NCBI GenBank assembly: GCA_964512675.1
Contig: CAZEJR010000007.1
Coordinates: forward strand, 37,717 to 101,716
Reading direction: 5' to 3'
Source of the DNA: A07HB70 sp964512675
GTDB lineage: Archaea; Halobacteriota; Halobacteria; Halobacteriales; Haloferacaceae
Length of the DNA stretch: 64,000 nt
Shown: in pieces, positions 33,600-42,502 of the stretch
Position numbering within the stretch: the first letter of the stretch is position 1
Layout of the letters: each line of letters opens with the position of its first letter
The notes under the pieces: generated by a model
The model's input: the letters and a program-made list of their open reading frames with translations, nothing else
Told to the model about the DNA's origin: nothing
The model's database searches: none
Made by a program: the position numbers and the translations under genes

Positions 33600-34960
33600 C
33601 CGTGCCCGCCGCGGTTCTCCGCGAACGCCGCGAAGCTCGGGTTGACGAGGTCGGTCTGCCAGACGTCCCACCCGCCGGTTCGTTGCTCCTTGCTGATCTC
33701 CCCGGGTTCGTCGTCGTTCAGGAGCACGTGTGTGAGGTCCATGTCGTAGTTGACGTGGTGAACTCGCTCATCTACTGACCGAAGCCGCCGTCGCCGGAGA
33801 CGGAGACGACCGGTCGGCCCGCGAACCGCGACCCGGGCTCCCGCGTGGCCGCCCACGCGCCGAGCGCCGCCGGGAACGAGAAGCCGATCGAGCCGAGGTA
33901 GCCGGACATCAGCACGGTCTGCCCCTCGGGCTCGAACTACCGCCCGAACGCGTCGGTGTTGTTCCCGACGTCGACCGGGAGGATCGCGTCGTCGGGGACG
34001 ACCCGCGTCATCGCGTCGAACGCGGTCGCGTAGTTCACGCCCCGCACGGGGTCTCACGGCGCGTCCGCTTCTCCTCGCGCCACAGCGCCCACCGCTCGGC
34101 GAGCTCCGCGCGCCGGCTCTCCGCCGCGACCTCGCCGACCCGGTCGTCGAGTTCGTCGACCGTGACGCCGATCTCGCCCCACACCGGCACGTCGACAGCG
34201 TGGAACTCCCCGAGTGCCATCGCATCGTCGTCGACGTGGACCGTCGACTTGTGCTCCGCGATGCCGGTGTGGTTCGAGAAGCTCGCCCCGACCACGGCGG
34301 GAAGGTCCGACTCGTTCATCACGTGGCTCGCGATCGGCGTCCCGCTCCGGCTGAGCACGCCGCCAGCGAGCGGGTGCGAGTCCGGGAGCTGTCCCTCTGG
34401 TTTGAACGTCGTCAGCACCGGACAGTCGAGGCGCTCGGCGAGATCGACGACCCGGTCCATCTCGAACCGGGCGCCGTGGCCGACGACTATCACCGGCCGC
34501 TCGGCGGTTTCGAGCAGTTCAGCCGCGTCCGCGAGCGCGTCCTCGGGCGGCGCGATGTCGCGGTCGGTCAGCCGCCCCTCGGGGTCGCCGGGGTCGAGGC
34601 CCTCGGCGGACCGCGTCTGGACGTCGTCGGGGAGGATCAGGTGCGAGACGCCCCGTTCGAGCACCGCGGTCTTGGCCCCCCGCGTCGCGAGCTCGTCGGG
34701 CCGGCTGTCCGGGAGGAGCGTGGCCTCGAACGCAGCGACGTCGCCGTAGGCCGCCTCGAGGTCGACCTCCTGGAAGCTGCCCGTGCCGAGCACCTGCGAC
34801 TCGACCTGCCCGGTGAGGGCGATCGTCGGCGACCGGTCGACGTTCGCGTCCCACGGGCCAGTGAGCATGTTTGTCGCGCCGGGCCCGACGAGCGGCCCGA
34901 ACCCGGGGAGGTCGGTGCGCGTCGGCGCGCGGGTCGCCGTCCCGGTCGCGGGTGTGTCGG
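33600..34960 (-). pseudogene. Pyruvate-oxidase/acetolactate-synthase-like TPP enzyme, frameshifted with in-frame TAG codons
   Basis: The central FAD/TPP fold is open from about 34930: GPGATNMLTGPWDANVDRSP, IALTGQVESQVLGTGSFQEV, RPVIVVGHGARFEMDRVVDL. A frameshift near 34050 leads to VRGVNYATAFDAMTRVVPDD and AILPVDVGNNTDAFGR, then TAG, FEPEGQTVLMSGYLGSIGFS, VVSVSGDGGFGQ, then TAG, MSEFTT. A further shift gives NYDMDLTHVLLNDDEPGEIS and DVWQTDLVNPSFAAFAENRG. GDGG is the start of the TPP site. The N-terminal third and C-terminus are missing. Family homologues have Tyr at both TAG positions. Confidence 0.75.
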
Positions 34961-35286
34961 TGTCGGCGTCGGCTCGACCACGAGACCGCGAGCGGCGAGT
35001 GCGTCTCGACGTCGTCGACGAGTGTGACCGTTCCGTCGCCGCGCGCGAGCACCCGGGCACCGACTCGCCGCCACCCGTCGTCGGTCTCGACGGCCCCGCG
35101 GTCGTCCGTTTCGACGCTCGCGGCGCCGAGGCTCTGTGTGTCCGTGTTCGGTCGCCGCCCTGTGGCGACGGGTGGCTGCTCGTGTGCCCCGAGCGTACAC
35201 GCGCGAGACGGGTGGTGGACCGATAACGACTACCACCGTCGCCCCCGGAGCGCGGTCCGACCCTCCGACCGTCCCTGACGAGCTAT

Positions 35287-36027
35287 GTGTCCTCGCTCGA
35301 AACGGGGCCCGTGCCCCCGAGCTCGTTCCGCACCCCGACGGGCCAGCCGGTGACAGCCGTGACAGCCGACGAGATGCGTGACGTCGACCGCGTCGCCGTC
35401 GACGAGGTCGAGCTACAGCTCCTCCAGATGATGGAGAACGCGGGCCGGGCGCTCGCGTGGCACACGCGAGACGTCCGGGACGGCGACGTCGTTGTCGTCG
35501 CCGGGAACGGCGGGAACGGCGGCGGCGGGCTGGTCTGTGCGCGACACCTCGCGAACCGCGGCGTCCCCGTTCGAGCCGTCCTGGACAGACCGCCCGAGAA
35601 TCTGACCGACGCGGCGGCACACCAGTATCACGTCCTCGACGAGATGGACGTCCCGGTCACGACGGGGGTCGAGTCGCTCGCCGGCATCGACGGCGACCCG
35701 GCTGTCGTCGACGCGCTGATCGGCTACGGGCTCAGCGGCGAGCTCCGACCGCCGGCTGACGCGTACGTCGACCGGATGAACGACTTGACGGGCCCGACCG
35801 TCTCGCTCGACGTGCCGTCCGGTCGCGACGCCACGACGGGTGCGTCGCCGGGGACGGCGGTCGTGCCGGACCGAACGGTGACGCTCGCGCTCCCGAAGAC
35901 GGGACTCGACGCCGCCACCGGGCGGCTCTATGTTGTGGACGTCGGAATCCCCCGGGCGGTGTACGAACGGCTCGACATCGCGTACGAGCAGCCGTTCGGC
36001 GACGACGACTGGGTGCGGCTCGAGTGA
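35287..36027 (+). CDS. NAD(P)H-hydrate epimerase-like protein (YjeF N-terminal domain)
   Basis: 246 aa, GTG start. It repairs R-NAD(P)HX by epimerisation. Domain marks: VTADEMRDVDRVAVDEV, LQLLQMMENAGRALAWH, the strand-loop VVVVAGNGGNGGGGLVCARH and VDALIGYGLSGELRPPADA, then VSLDVPSGRDATTG. The C-terminal ADP/ATP-dependent dehydratase half found in fused Nnr proteins is absent, as is common for this haloarchaeal form. It sits intact among eroded genes, so it is likely under selection. Confidence 0.85.
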   Translation: MSSLETGPVPPSSFRTPTGQPVTAVTADEMRDVDRVAVDEVELQLLQMMENAGRALAWHTRDVRDGDVVVVAGNGGNGGGGLVCARHLANRGVPVRAVLDRPPENLTDAAAHQYHVLDEMDVPVTTGVESLAGIDGDPAVVDALIGYGLSGELRPPADAYVDRMNDLTGPTVSLDVPSGRDATTGASPGTAVVPDRTVTLALPKTGLDAATGRLYVVDVGIPRAVYERLDIAYEQPFGDDDWVRLE

Positions 36028-36049
36028 CCAGCCGGCGTCGGTCGACGGC

Positions 36050-36590
36050 CCCGACGGGTCGGTCCGGGCATCTCAGATCCGCCGGGGCGTCCGCTACCCG
36101 CCCCACGCGCGACACTCGACCGCCCGTTCGAGCAGCTCGTCGGAGCCTCCCGACGCCTCCTCGGACCGGACGGCACCGTGTCCGACTCCCCGTGGGACGC
36201 GGTCCCACGCTGTCCTCCCAACCCTGGTGTCTCCAGTCGGCCGTCATCGCCGTTCTGGACGCTGATGACGTCCCCGTGGACGACGTCGACCGGGTTGGCC
36301 GCGAGCACCTCCGCCGTCGCCGCGGGTGGGGTGGTCCCCCTCGTCGGTGACCTCGAGCACGATGGCAGCGACGTGGGCCGCGCTCTCGCCGTGGCCCACC
36401 GCGCAGGCCGGTTCGTCGACGAACACGTGGCGCCACGACGGAGACCGCTGGAGACCGCGACCGGTGCGCGAGCGGCGGCTCGAGGCGGAGGTCGTCCGAC
36501 CCAGTCGCCAGTCCGACCCGCCCTGTCCCGTGTGTTCCGCCGCTGCCGGACAGCCGAATCCGGTCGTCGGGGTGCGAACAGGCCGTGACC
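36050..36590 (-). pseudogene. Coding remnant of unknown family
   Basis: Minus-strand pieces in different frames: VTACSHPDDRIRLSGSGG, FVDEPACAVGHGESAAHVAA, IVLEVTDEGDH and VLAANPVDVVHGDVISVQNG. They read like one small soluble protein cut by at least two frameshifts. The family was not recognised. Confidence 0.35.
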
Positions 36591-37174
36591 ACGCCCCGGT
36601 GGCGGTCACGACCACGAGGAGCCTGACCCTCCTCGCACGCCGCTCCGGGACCGCCCGCGGAAGGCCGAACACCCCGACGACGAAGATAGCGTTCATCATC
36701 ACCCAGGGCCCGAGAGTCTGGAGCGCGAGCGCGAGCCCCGTCGTGAGGATCCCCACGCTGAACAGTCGAGACTCATCAGCCGCGTCTTCGGGCACGACCC
36801 GGACAGCACCTGCGCGCGGTGGGCCGGGGAGAGCACGTGGACGCCGACCCGTGCGAGCAGGAACGCCGGCACGAGGAGCACGTACGCGAGCAGGCGCACC
36901 TGGAGACCCGCCGGCGTGCCGACCGCGCCGACGGCCACCGCGGCAGAGAGGTCGACCACGCCGTTGACGAACTAGCCCCCGAGCAGCGACGGCGCGAACA
37001 GGCAGCCGTTCAGCACCGCGGCGAGGTGACCGGTCGAGAACGAGAACTCCCGGTCGAACAGGTCGGCGAGCGCGCTCCGGAGATTCGCCCAGCGGTCGAC
37101 TGTCGCGACAGTCCGCTCGTGTGCCGGCCCCTCGGCTATCTGTCTGGACGGCGGTCGTCCGGTGTCGTGGTCAC
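36591..37174 (-). pseudogene. Broken membrane protein with in-frame TAG
   Basis: From GTG 37174 (VTTTPDDRRPD) a frameshift near 37136 leads to RTVATVDRWANLRSALADLF, STGHLAAVLNGCLFAPSLLG, then G-TAG-FVNGVVDLSAAVAVG and RLLAYVLLVPAFLLARVGVH. Another shift near 36795 continues DESRLFSVGILTTGLALALQ and PWVMMNAIFVVGVFGLPRAV. About five helices would result. The TAG (36973-36975) sits where Tyr fits. The family was not recognised. Confidence 0.55.
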
Positions 37175-37311
37175 GCCGCGCTCTCGCCGGCGTGGCTCGT
37201 GTCTGTCACGCGCCGCCGGTGACGCCGAGGTCGCTCACGTGTCACACCGACGGGACTGCGGGAGAGTGTCTGCCGCGGCAGTTCGTCGTGACCACACGGA
37301 CGCGGCTGTGG

Positions 37312-37908
37312 TCAGTCGCGCTCGAACGAGTCCCAGAACACCTCGGGCAGCTCCCGGTCGGGGTTCTCCTCGAGGTAGTCCTGTTTCGTCACGTTCGCCT
37401 CCTCGATTAGCGAGGCGGCCTCGCCGGCCCAGACGTAGAACCCGACGAGCGTCTCGCGGCGCATCCGCTCTACGTCGACGGAATTGTAGACGTTGACGAC
37501 GCCGCCCGCCTCGCGGTTCAGTTCGGACCGCCGGAGCAGCCCCAACTCGACGAGGCTGTTGAGGTAGCGGGTGACGGTGCTCCGGTCGTAGTCGAGCTCG
37601 TCGGCCACCTCGCTGGCCGACAGCGGTCCCTCGCCGATGACACACAGACAGATGTCGAGGCCCGCTTTCGGGAGGCCGAACGCCTCGAGCAGTACCTGCC
37701 TGACGTCTGGCTGCTCGACGGTCATGTCGACGTCCGTGACGGGCCGCATCTCCCTGTCGTGACAGGACAGCGTCGGCTCGTCGCGGCCGACCGCGAGGAC
37801 GACGCTGTCGCAGTCGGGACACTCGTAGACGTCGTACCGACCTGACGCGGGATCGTACTGTACTCCGTCTGGGTCGTCCGTCGACTGTGCCGGACTGTGG
37901 TCTGCCAT
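37312..37908 (-). CDS. TrmB-type transcriptional regulator with an N-terminal zinc-ribbon-like segment
   Basis: 198 aa. Residues about 28-55 carry CPDCDSVVLAVG and a later SCHDREM, a rubredoxin/zinc-ribbon-like pair. A winged-helix domain follows (about 70-140): LLEAFGLPKAGLDICLCVIG, LSASEVADELDYDRSTVTRY and LNSLVELGLLRRSELNR. A C-terminal helical end (TLVGFYVWAGEAASLIEEAN) may dimerise. The start ATG 37908 is about 28 bp after a TATA box (cttataatc, minus), so it is leaderless. This resembles haloarchaeal regulators of anaerobic respiration genes, but its target is unknown. Confidence 0.78.
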   Translation of the reverse strand: MADHSPAQSTDDPDGVQYDPASGRYDVYECPDCDSVVLAVGRDEPTLSCHDREMRPVTDVDMTVEQPDVRQVLLEAFGLPKAGLDICLCVIGEGPLSASEVADELDYDRSTVTRYLNSLVELGLLRRSELNREAGGVVNVYNSVDVERMRRETLVGFYVWAGEAASLIEEANVTKQDYLEENPDRELPEVFWDSFERD

Positions 37909-37936
37909 CGACCCTTCGTCCTCTCGGCCGGACGGA

Positions 37937-38212
37937 TTATAAGCCTCGGTCCTCGGCGTCCGGCGCCGCGGCGTCGACGACCGCCAGCTCGTCCGCATCG
38001 AGCGCGAGGAGTTCCTCGCCGGTGACCGTCACCCGCGTGCTCCCGTCGGCGTCGAGACGAGCCAGTTCGCAGGTCGCCAGCGCGGACAGGTGGTCCCCGA
38101 CCGCCGCCTCGTCGGCACCGAGCGCCGACGCGAGCGTCGCGACCGTCGTCCGCCCCTGTCGGGCCGCGTCGCTCCGCGCCGGGAGCCGTTCCAGCACTCC
38201 GTGCCTCGTCAC
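37937..38212 (-). CDS. Small winged-helix DNA-binding protein
   Basis: 91 aa, GTG start. An ArsR/MarR-like HTH covers most of it: RQGRTTVATLASALGADEAA, VGDHLSALATCELARLDADG and a wing STRVTVTGEELLAL. The acidic C-terminus (LDADELAVVDAAAPDAED) is typical of haloarchaea. It lies 28 bp upstream of the TrmB-type gene, which has its own TATA box overlapping this gene's end. The upstream frame runs on but is Arg-rich. Function is unknown. Confidence 0.6.
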   Translation of the reverse strand: MTRHGVLERLPARSDAARQGRTTVATLASALGADEAAVGDHLSALATCELARLDADGSTRVTVTGEELLALDADELAVVDAAAPDAEDRGL

Positions 38213-38809
38213 GGACGTGTTACGCGTCTGCTCGGTCGTCGCCCCGGTGTTCTGACCCTCGCTCGACCCGTCGCCGACGGTCCAGCACGCCGCGTCCCCC
38301 CGGCAGACCGGGGCAGTCCCGTCTCGTCCGTGCCGGACGGCGTCGAGACGACGGTCACCTGCGCCTCTCCTCCGGCCGGCGCGTAGTCGTTCGGCGGGCG
38401 TCGCGGTCACACGCGCTCGCCCCTCGTGCGCGACGGCGCCCGGAGCGTCGAGACCCGCGCGTTCTCCTCGATCCGGAGCCCCGCGCCGGCGACAGTTCGT
38501 GTCCGTCCTCACCCTCGGTCGCCGGGATAGCCCATATCGGTGGCCGTGTCGCCACACACAGCGCAGTCGAACGTCGGCGGTGTCGAGCGGAGCACCACGC
38601 CCGAGCGTGTGGCCGCGAGCGCGAAGAGCGGCCACGCCAGCCGTGCGACGGAGCCACACGTCCGGCGCGGCTCCACCTCGCCGCCGGCAGAGGCGTGTCC
38701 GACGCGTGCGACGCCAGTCGCTCCGGTCTGCTCACCGGCGGTGCTCCTGTCGAGCGCCGCCGTGACCGGCGGGTCGCGGTCTGCCGAGCAAATGTCGCGC
38801 GCGGTGTCG
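38213..38809. other. Region without a clear intact gene
   Basis: About 600 bp. One minus-strand frame near 38530-38680 is protein-like (RLAWPLFALAATRSGVVLRS and FDCAVCGDTATDMGYPGD before a TGA), possibly the end of a small Cys-containing protein, but no start or family could be fixed. The rest is Arg-rich shadow sequence. Confidence 0.35.
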
Positions 38810-38983
38810 CTACTTCGCGAAGTAGCTCGCGAAAAAGCCCGAGAGAAACGCCGAGATGCCGACGGAGAGCGCCACCTCCGTCAGGCTCCACGGGCCGCCG
38901 TCGTCGTCCGCGAGCGCGACCGTGATGCCGACGCTGACGACGAGCGAGACGATGCCGTTCACGAGGTCGGTCGTGAGTCCCAT
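38810..38983 (-). CDS. Small two-helix membrane protein
   Basis: 57 aa. Two hydrophobic helices: LVNGIVSLVVSVGITVALA (about 7-25) and LTEVALSVGISAFLSGFFAS (about 34-53), separated by DDDGGPW. The ATG is preceded directly by GGGAGGT, a good Shine-Dalgarno block though very close. The coding pattern is clean despite lying beside decayed DNA. No family name or function is known to me. Confidence 0.65.
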   Translation of the reverse strand: MGLTTDLVNGIVSLVVSVGITVALADDDGGPWSLTEVALSVGISAFLSGFFASYFAK

Positions 38984-39023
38984 ACCTCCCGCTTCGCCGT
39001 CGGGGTACTCAGTCGTTGTGGCG

Positions 39024-39332
39024 TCAGTCCCGCCGTCGTCGCACGTGGTCGCTGGTCCGTGTCGCGACACGGAGCCTGTCGGTCCCCCGGATCCAGTCGA
39101 GGTAGTCCGCGAGCCGGTCGGCTGTCCGGAGCGCGTCTGCCGTGTCGAACGACTCGCGGAGCTCGGCGTTCGTAAAGAGCGCGTGGACCTGGTCGTGGCA
39201 GGGGCGACAGAGCTCGACCGTCGGGCTCGTCTCGCGGCGCTCGGGCCGCAGGTGGTGGGTCTGGACCGCCCCCGGGTCGTCCAGCCGCTCGACGGGCACC
39301 CGCCGCCGGCAGAGCGCACACGTCGTCGGCAC
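39024..39332 (-). CDS. HNH endonuclease-family protein
   Basis: 102 aa, GTG start. A compact HNH zinc-finger nuclease: TTCALCRRRVPVERLDD (first CxxC), VQTHHLRPERRETSPT with the catalytic His pair, and VELCRPCHDQVHALFTNAEL (second CxxC and the final His). It ends with a helical tail. It resembles YajD-like stand-alone HNH proteins of haloarchaea, which may nick or cut DNA; the substrate is unknown. The in-frame sequence upstream is Arg/Ser-rich and not included. Confidence 0.82.
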   Translation of the reverse strand: MPTTCALCRRRVPVERLDDPGAVQTHHLRPERRETSPTVELCRPCHDQVHALFTNAELRESFDTADALRTADRLADYLDWIRGTDRLRVATRTSDHVRRRRD

Positions 39333-39375
39333 GGGCGAGCGCTCGGGCGCCGCGGACAAACCAGTTCTGCCGTCG

Positions 39376-39993
39376 CTACCGCCGCGCCACGACGGCGACG
39401 AACGGGTCGCCGTCGGGGCGCTCGCGGACCGTCCGCACGTCCTCGAACCCGGCGGCGTCGACGTACGACTCGACGAGCGCGACCCGTCCGTCCATCGACG
39501 TCTCGCGCCACGCCCGGACGGCCTTCGTCGGGAACATCCGACCGGTAAACGAGACGACCAGCACCCCGTCGGCGTCGAGCACCCGCTCGAACTCGGCGAC
39601 AACCCGTCCCGGGTACTGGAGATACTGGACCGACAGGGCACACAGCACCGCGTCGAAGGCGTCGTCGTCGAACGGGAGGGCCTGTGTGGCGTTCAGGTCC
39701 TGGACGACCCGCTCGTCGAGCCGACCGTTGCGCTCGAGTTCGGCCTCGTTCAGCCCGTGGCCGGCGACGCGGGCGAACTCGTGTGCCGGCAGGTGCGACA
39801 CCCAGCTACTCATCGCGTCGAGCACACGGTCGCCGGGCGCGAGCTCCGCCGCGTACAGCTCGGTCAGGCGCGCGAGAAAGCCGTCGTCGGCGTGGGTGAC
39901 CAGCCGCGGCTGTGCGTAGAACGCCGTGTCGGGACGGGTGTCGACCTTCGCGCGCTCGCGGTCGGTGAGCACCACCGGCTCGTCGTCGGGCAT
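39376..39993 (-). CDS. SAM-dependent methyltransferase (type 11)
   Basis: 205 aa. Rossmann methyltransferase: RVLDAMSSWVSHLPAHEFA (motif I region, but with DAMSS rather than the Gly-rich loop), NEAELERNGRLDERVVQDL, LPFDDDAFDAVLCALSVQYL (motif III/IV) and VVAEFERVLDADGVLVVSFT. The DAMSSW variant is usual for a haloarchaeal subfamily of unknown substrate. The ATG at 39993 starts MPDDEPVVLTDRERAKV. A single gene upstream of HNH with a 43-bp gap. Confidence 0.8.
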   Translation of the reverse strand: MPDDEPVVLTDRERAKVDTRPDTAFYAQPRLVTHADDGFLARLTELYAAELAPGDRVLDAMSSWVSHLPAHEFARVAGHGLNEAELERNGRLDERVVQDLNATQALPFDDDAFDAVLCALSVQYLQYPGRVVAEFERVLDADGVLVVSFTGRMFPTKAVRAWRETSMDGRVALVESYVDAAGFEDVRTVRERPDGDPFVAVVARR

Positions 39994-40392
39994 ACACTCG
40001 TCAGGAGACACACGGGTTTGAACGGTCGGTCGCTCGCACTCGTCGCCCGCCAGCTGCCGCCCTCCGCGTGCGGTGTGACCGTCCGAGCCCCGGACTCGGA
40101 CGCCGAGTTCGCCGAGAACGCGTCTGCTGTTCGCCGTTCGGCACGGCGGCCACGCTCCGCGGGCGCGACACCGACCGTCCTGTCCGCGCCGGTACGGGCG
40201 CGACCCTCCGTGTCGAGACGCCTGCGCGGCGCCGCCGAGCGGGGACCGCGTCCCGGTGGTCACGGACACGACCGCCGCACCCGGGTGTGTGCCGTCGACG
40301 TCGAGTCGGAAGAGTCGTAACGCCCGAGAACACGTCGACAGCAGGTGGCGACTCGTGACCGAGCGTGCGTCGACCACACACGACCCCGACAG
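39994..40392. other. Intergenic region before msrA
   Basis: About 400 bp of GC-rich sequence. No convincing coding frame or RNA. A TATA-like ttgaacgg is the only AT-rich spot, near 40018. Confidence 0.4.
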
Positions 40393-41025
40393 ATGACACT
40401 CACGCCAGCGGCGATACGCGACTACGACGGGCGAGCGACAGACAGCGACGAGACCGAGACCGCGACCTTCGCCCTCGGCTGTTTCTGGGGCCCGGACGCG
40501 GCGTTCGGCGCGCTCGACGGCGTCGTCCGCACGCGAGTCGGGTACGCCGGCGGGACGGACCCGAACCCCTCGTACCACGACCTCGGCGACCACACGGAGG
40601 TCTTCCAGGCCGACTACGACCCCGCGGCAGTCTCGTACGCCGACCTCCTCGACCGCGCCTTCCGGAGCCACGACCCACACAGTCAGCCCCGGACGACGCA
40701 GTACCAGAACGTCGTGTTCACGACGACCCCGGCACAGCGGGACGCACTCGACGCGTCCCTCGAGGCGAACGGGCTCGACCCCGGCGGGATCCAGACGCGG
40801 ATCGAGCGGCTCTCGCGGTTCTTTCCGGCGGAGGACTACCACCAGAAGCACACTCTCAGGTCGCGCGAGCGGCTCGCGACGGTGTTCGACGAGGCGGGCT
40901 ACGACGACGACGACCTCCGCGAGTCGCCGGCGGCTGCCGTGCTGAACGGGTACGCCGCCGGCCACGAGGTCACGACCGGACGGGGTCTGTCGGTAGTAGA
41001 CGACGAGCCGGCCCAGAGCCGGTGA
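40393..41025 (+). CDS. msrA: Peptide-methionine (S)-S-oxide reductase MsrA
   Basis: 210 aa. It reduces methionine-S-sulfoxide in proteins. The catalytic motif is ALGCFWGPDAAFGALDGV (Cys about residue 29), with RTRVGYAGGTDPNPSYHD, GDHTEVFQADYDP, SHDPHSQPRTTQYQNVVF and FFPAEDYHQKHTLR. The protein keeps the full MsrA core and adds a C-terminal extension of about 40 residues. ATG 40393 was chosen because GCFWG then falls near residue 28 as in family members. It is intact next to a broken dehydrogenase. Confidence 0.92.
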   Translation: MTLTPAAIRDYDGRATDSDETETATFALGCFWGPDAAFGALDGVVRTRVGYAGGTDPNPSYHDLGDHTEVFQADYDPAAVSYADLLDRAFRSHDPHSQPRTTQYQNVVFTTTPAQRDALDASLEANGLDPGGIQTRIERLSRFFPAEDYHQKHTLRSRERLATVFDEAGYDDDDLRESPAAAVLNGYAAGHEVTTGRGLSVVDDEPAQSR

Positions 41026-41090
41026 CCTCCCCAGCAGGTGACATCGACCGGGAGGCGAGGCTCTGTGTGCCGGGCACGCGGGAACGCGGC

Positions 41091-41860
41091 GTGAGCGACG
41101 AGAGCCCGGATGCCCGTGCGGCGCCGACCGTCGGCGTCGTTCGACGTCGTCGGCTTCGACGTCGTCCTCCTCTCGCTCCCGGGCGACGACGCGCTCGGGG
41201 CCGCGACGGAGTGAAGACGGCGTCGTCGCCGGACTGGAACCGGGGGACGTCCTCGTCGACACCAGCATCGTCTCGCCGGACGCCTCCGCACGTGCCGCGC
41301 GGGCGGCCCGCGAGACCGGTGTCGACTCTCTCGACGCGCCGGTGAGCGGCGGCGCACGAAACGCCGAGACGGGCGACCTGACCGTCCTCGTCGGCGGCGA
41401 CGCCGACGTCCTCGCTCGCGTCAGGCCGGTCCTCGACGCGGTCGCACGGACGGTCCACCACGTCGGTCCGCTCGGCGCCGGCGCGACGCTGAAGCTGGTC
41501 AACATCTACCTGTTCGCGCTGAACCAGCTCGCGCTCGCGGAGGGGCTGACGGTGGCGCGCGCCGCGGGCGTCGACGACGAGACGTTCGCGGCGACGGCGG
41601 CCGAGTCCTCCGGCGGGTCGTACGCGCTCGACCGGAACACGGAGCGGTTCGTCCTCCCGGACGACTACGACTCGGAGTTCACCCTCGACCTGATGGCGAG
41701 AGACCTCCGCCTCGCCGAGCGGTTCGCCGCGGAGCGCGAGGTGCCCCTGCTTCTCGGCGGCGCGAGCGGCCTGTACGAGACGGCGTCGGCGCTCGGCCAC
41801 GGCGACCGCGACTCCTCGGCGGTGCTGAAGCTGTACGAGCGCCTGACCGCGCGCGAGTGA
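41091..41860 (+). pseudogene. Truncated 3-hydroxyisobutyrate-dehydrogenase-like gene (copy 2)
   Basis: The N-terminus starts at GTG 41091 (VSDESPDARAAPTVGVV) but the GxGxxG dinucleotide-binding segment is deleted; it jumps to DVVGFDVVLLSLPGDDALGA. A frame break near 41215 leads to DGVVAGLEPGDVLVDTSIVS and SLDAPVSGGARNAETGDLTV. From there the C-terminal two thirds are open: VGPLGAGATLKLVNIYLFAL (catalytic Lys), ARAAGVDDETFAATAAESSG. It cannot bind NAD(P). It differs in sequence from the broken copy at 19.2 kb. Confidence 0.75.
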
Positions 41861-42029
41861 CGCGCTCCGGGACGGACACTCCGGCCCCGGGTCGGGTCGC
41901 CCGTCTGTGTGTCTCGCCCGCCGCCGTGGTCGTCTCACGCCCGCCGAACAGCCCGACCCCTGGACGCGGTCGGGCCGCCGCCCGGCCCGAGCACCGGGGC
42001 CTTTTGTCCGCCGACACACAGCCTCGACC

Positions 42030-42485
42030 GTGACGCCCGACGAGTTCGACCACGAGACACACGTGCGCGAAGCGCTCGCGCTCGCGCGCGAGGCGGGGAC
42101 CCGCGGCGACGAGCCGTTCGGGAGCGTCCTCGTCCGCGACGACAGGGTGGTGATGCGCGACTCGAACCGGATCAACACGGCAGACGACATCCGTCGACAC
42201 CCGGAGCTACACCTCGCACAGCGGGCGTGTCGGGAGCTCGACGCCGCGACCCGTGCCGAGACGGCGATGTACACCAGCACGGAGCCGTGTCCGATGTGCG
42301 CCGGCGGGCTGCGCCGGGCAGGGTTCGACCGCGTCGTCTACAGCGTCGGGAGCGACGAGGTCGCGGTCTACACCGGCACGGCGGCTCCCGTCCGGTCGAG
42401 CGCGATTCTCCGCGGCGTCACGGACGTCGTCGGCCCGGTTCTGAACGACGAGGGGAGACAGGTCCACGAGACGTTCGACTGGTGA
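42030..42485 (+). CDS. Nucleoside/cytidine deaminase-family protein
   Basis: 151 aa, GTG start. The zinc site is HPELHLAQRACREL (His and proton-shuttle Glu; the usual HAE is HPE) and TSTEPCPMCAGGLRRAGF (two Cys). The start EFDHETHVREALALAREAG and the block GDEPFGSVLVRDDRVV are typical of guanine/tRNA-adenosine-type deaminases (TadA/GuaD superfamily). Single-domain length fits. The substrate cannot be told from sequence. In-frame codons upstream are Arg/Pro-rich, so the GTG was preferred. Confidence 0.82.
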   Translation: MTPDEFDHETHVREALALAREAGTRGDEPFGSVLVRDDRVVMRDSNRINTADDIRRHPELHLAQRACRELDAATRAETAMYTSTEPCPMCAGGLRRAGFDRVVYSVGSDEVAVYTGTAAPVRSSAILRGVTDVVGPVLNDEGRQVHETFDW

Positions 42486-42502
42486 GCGTGACGGGCGACG
42501 CG

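Noticed and set aside
33600..37174. Genome-wide recoding of TAG as an amino acid
   Set aside because: Intact genes in this window end in TAG (chlID, hyuB, the zinc-ribbon gene), and the genes with internal TAG also have frameshifts.
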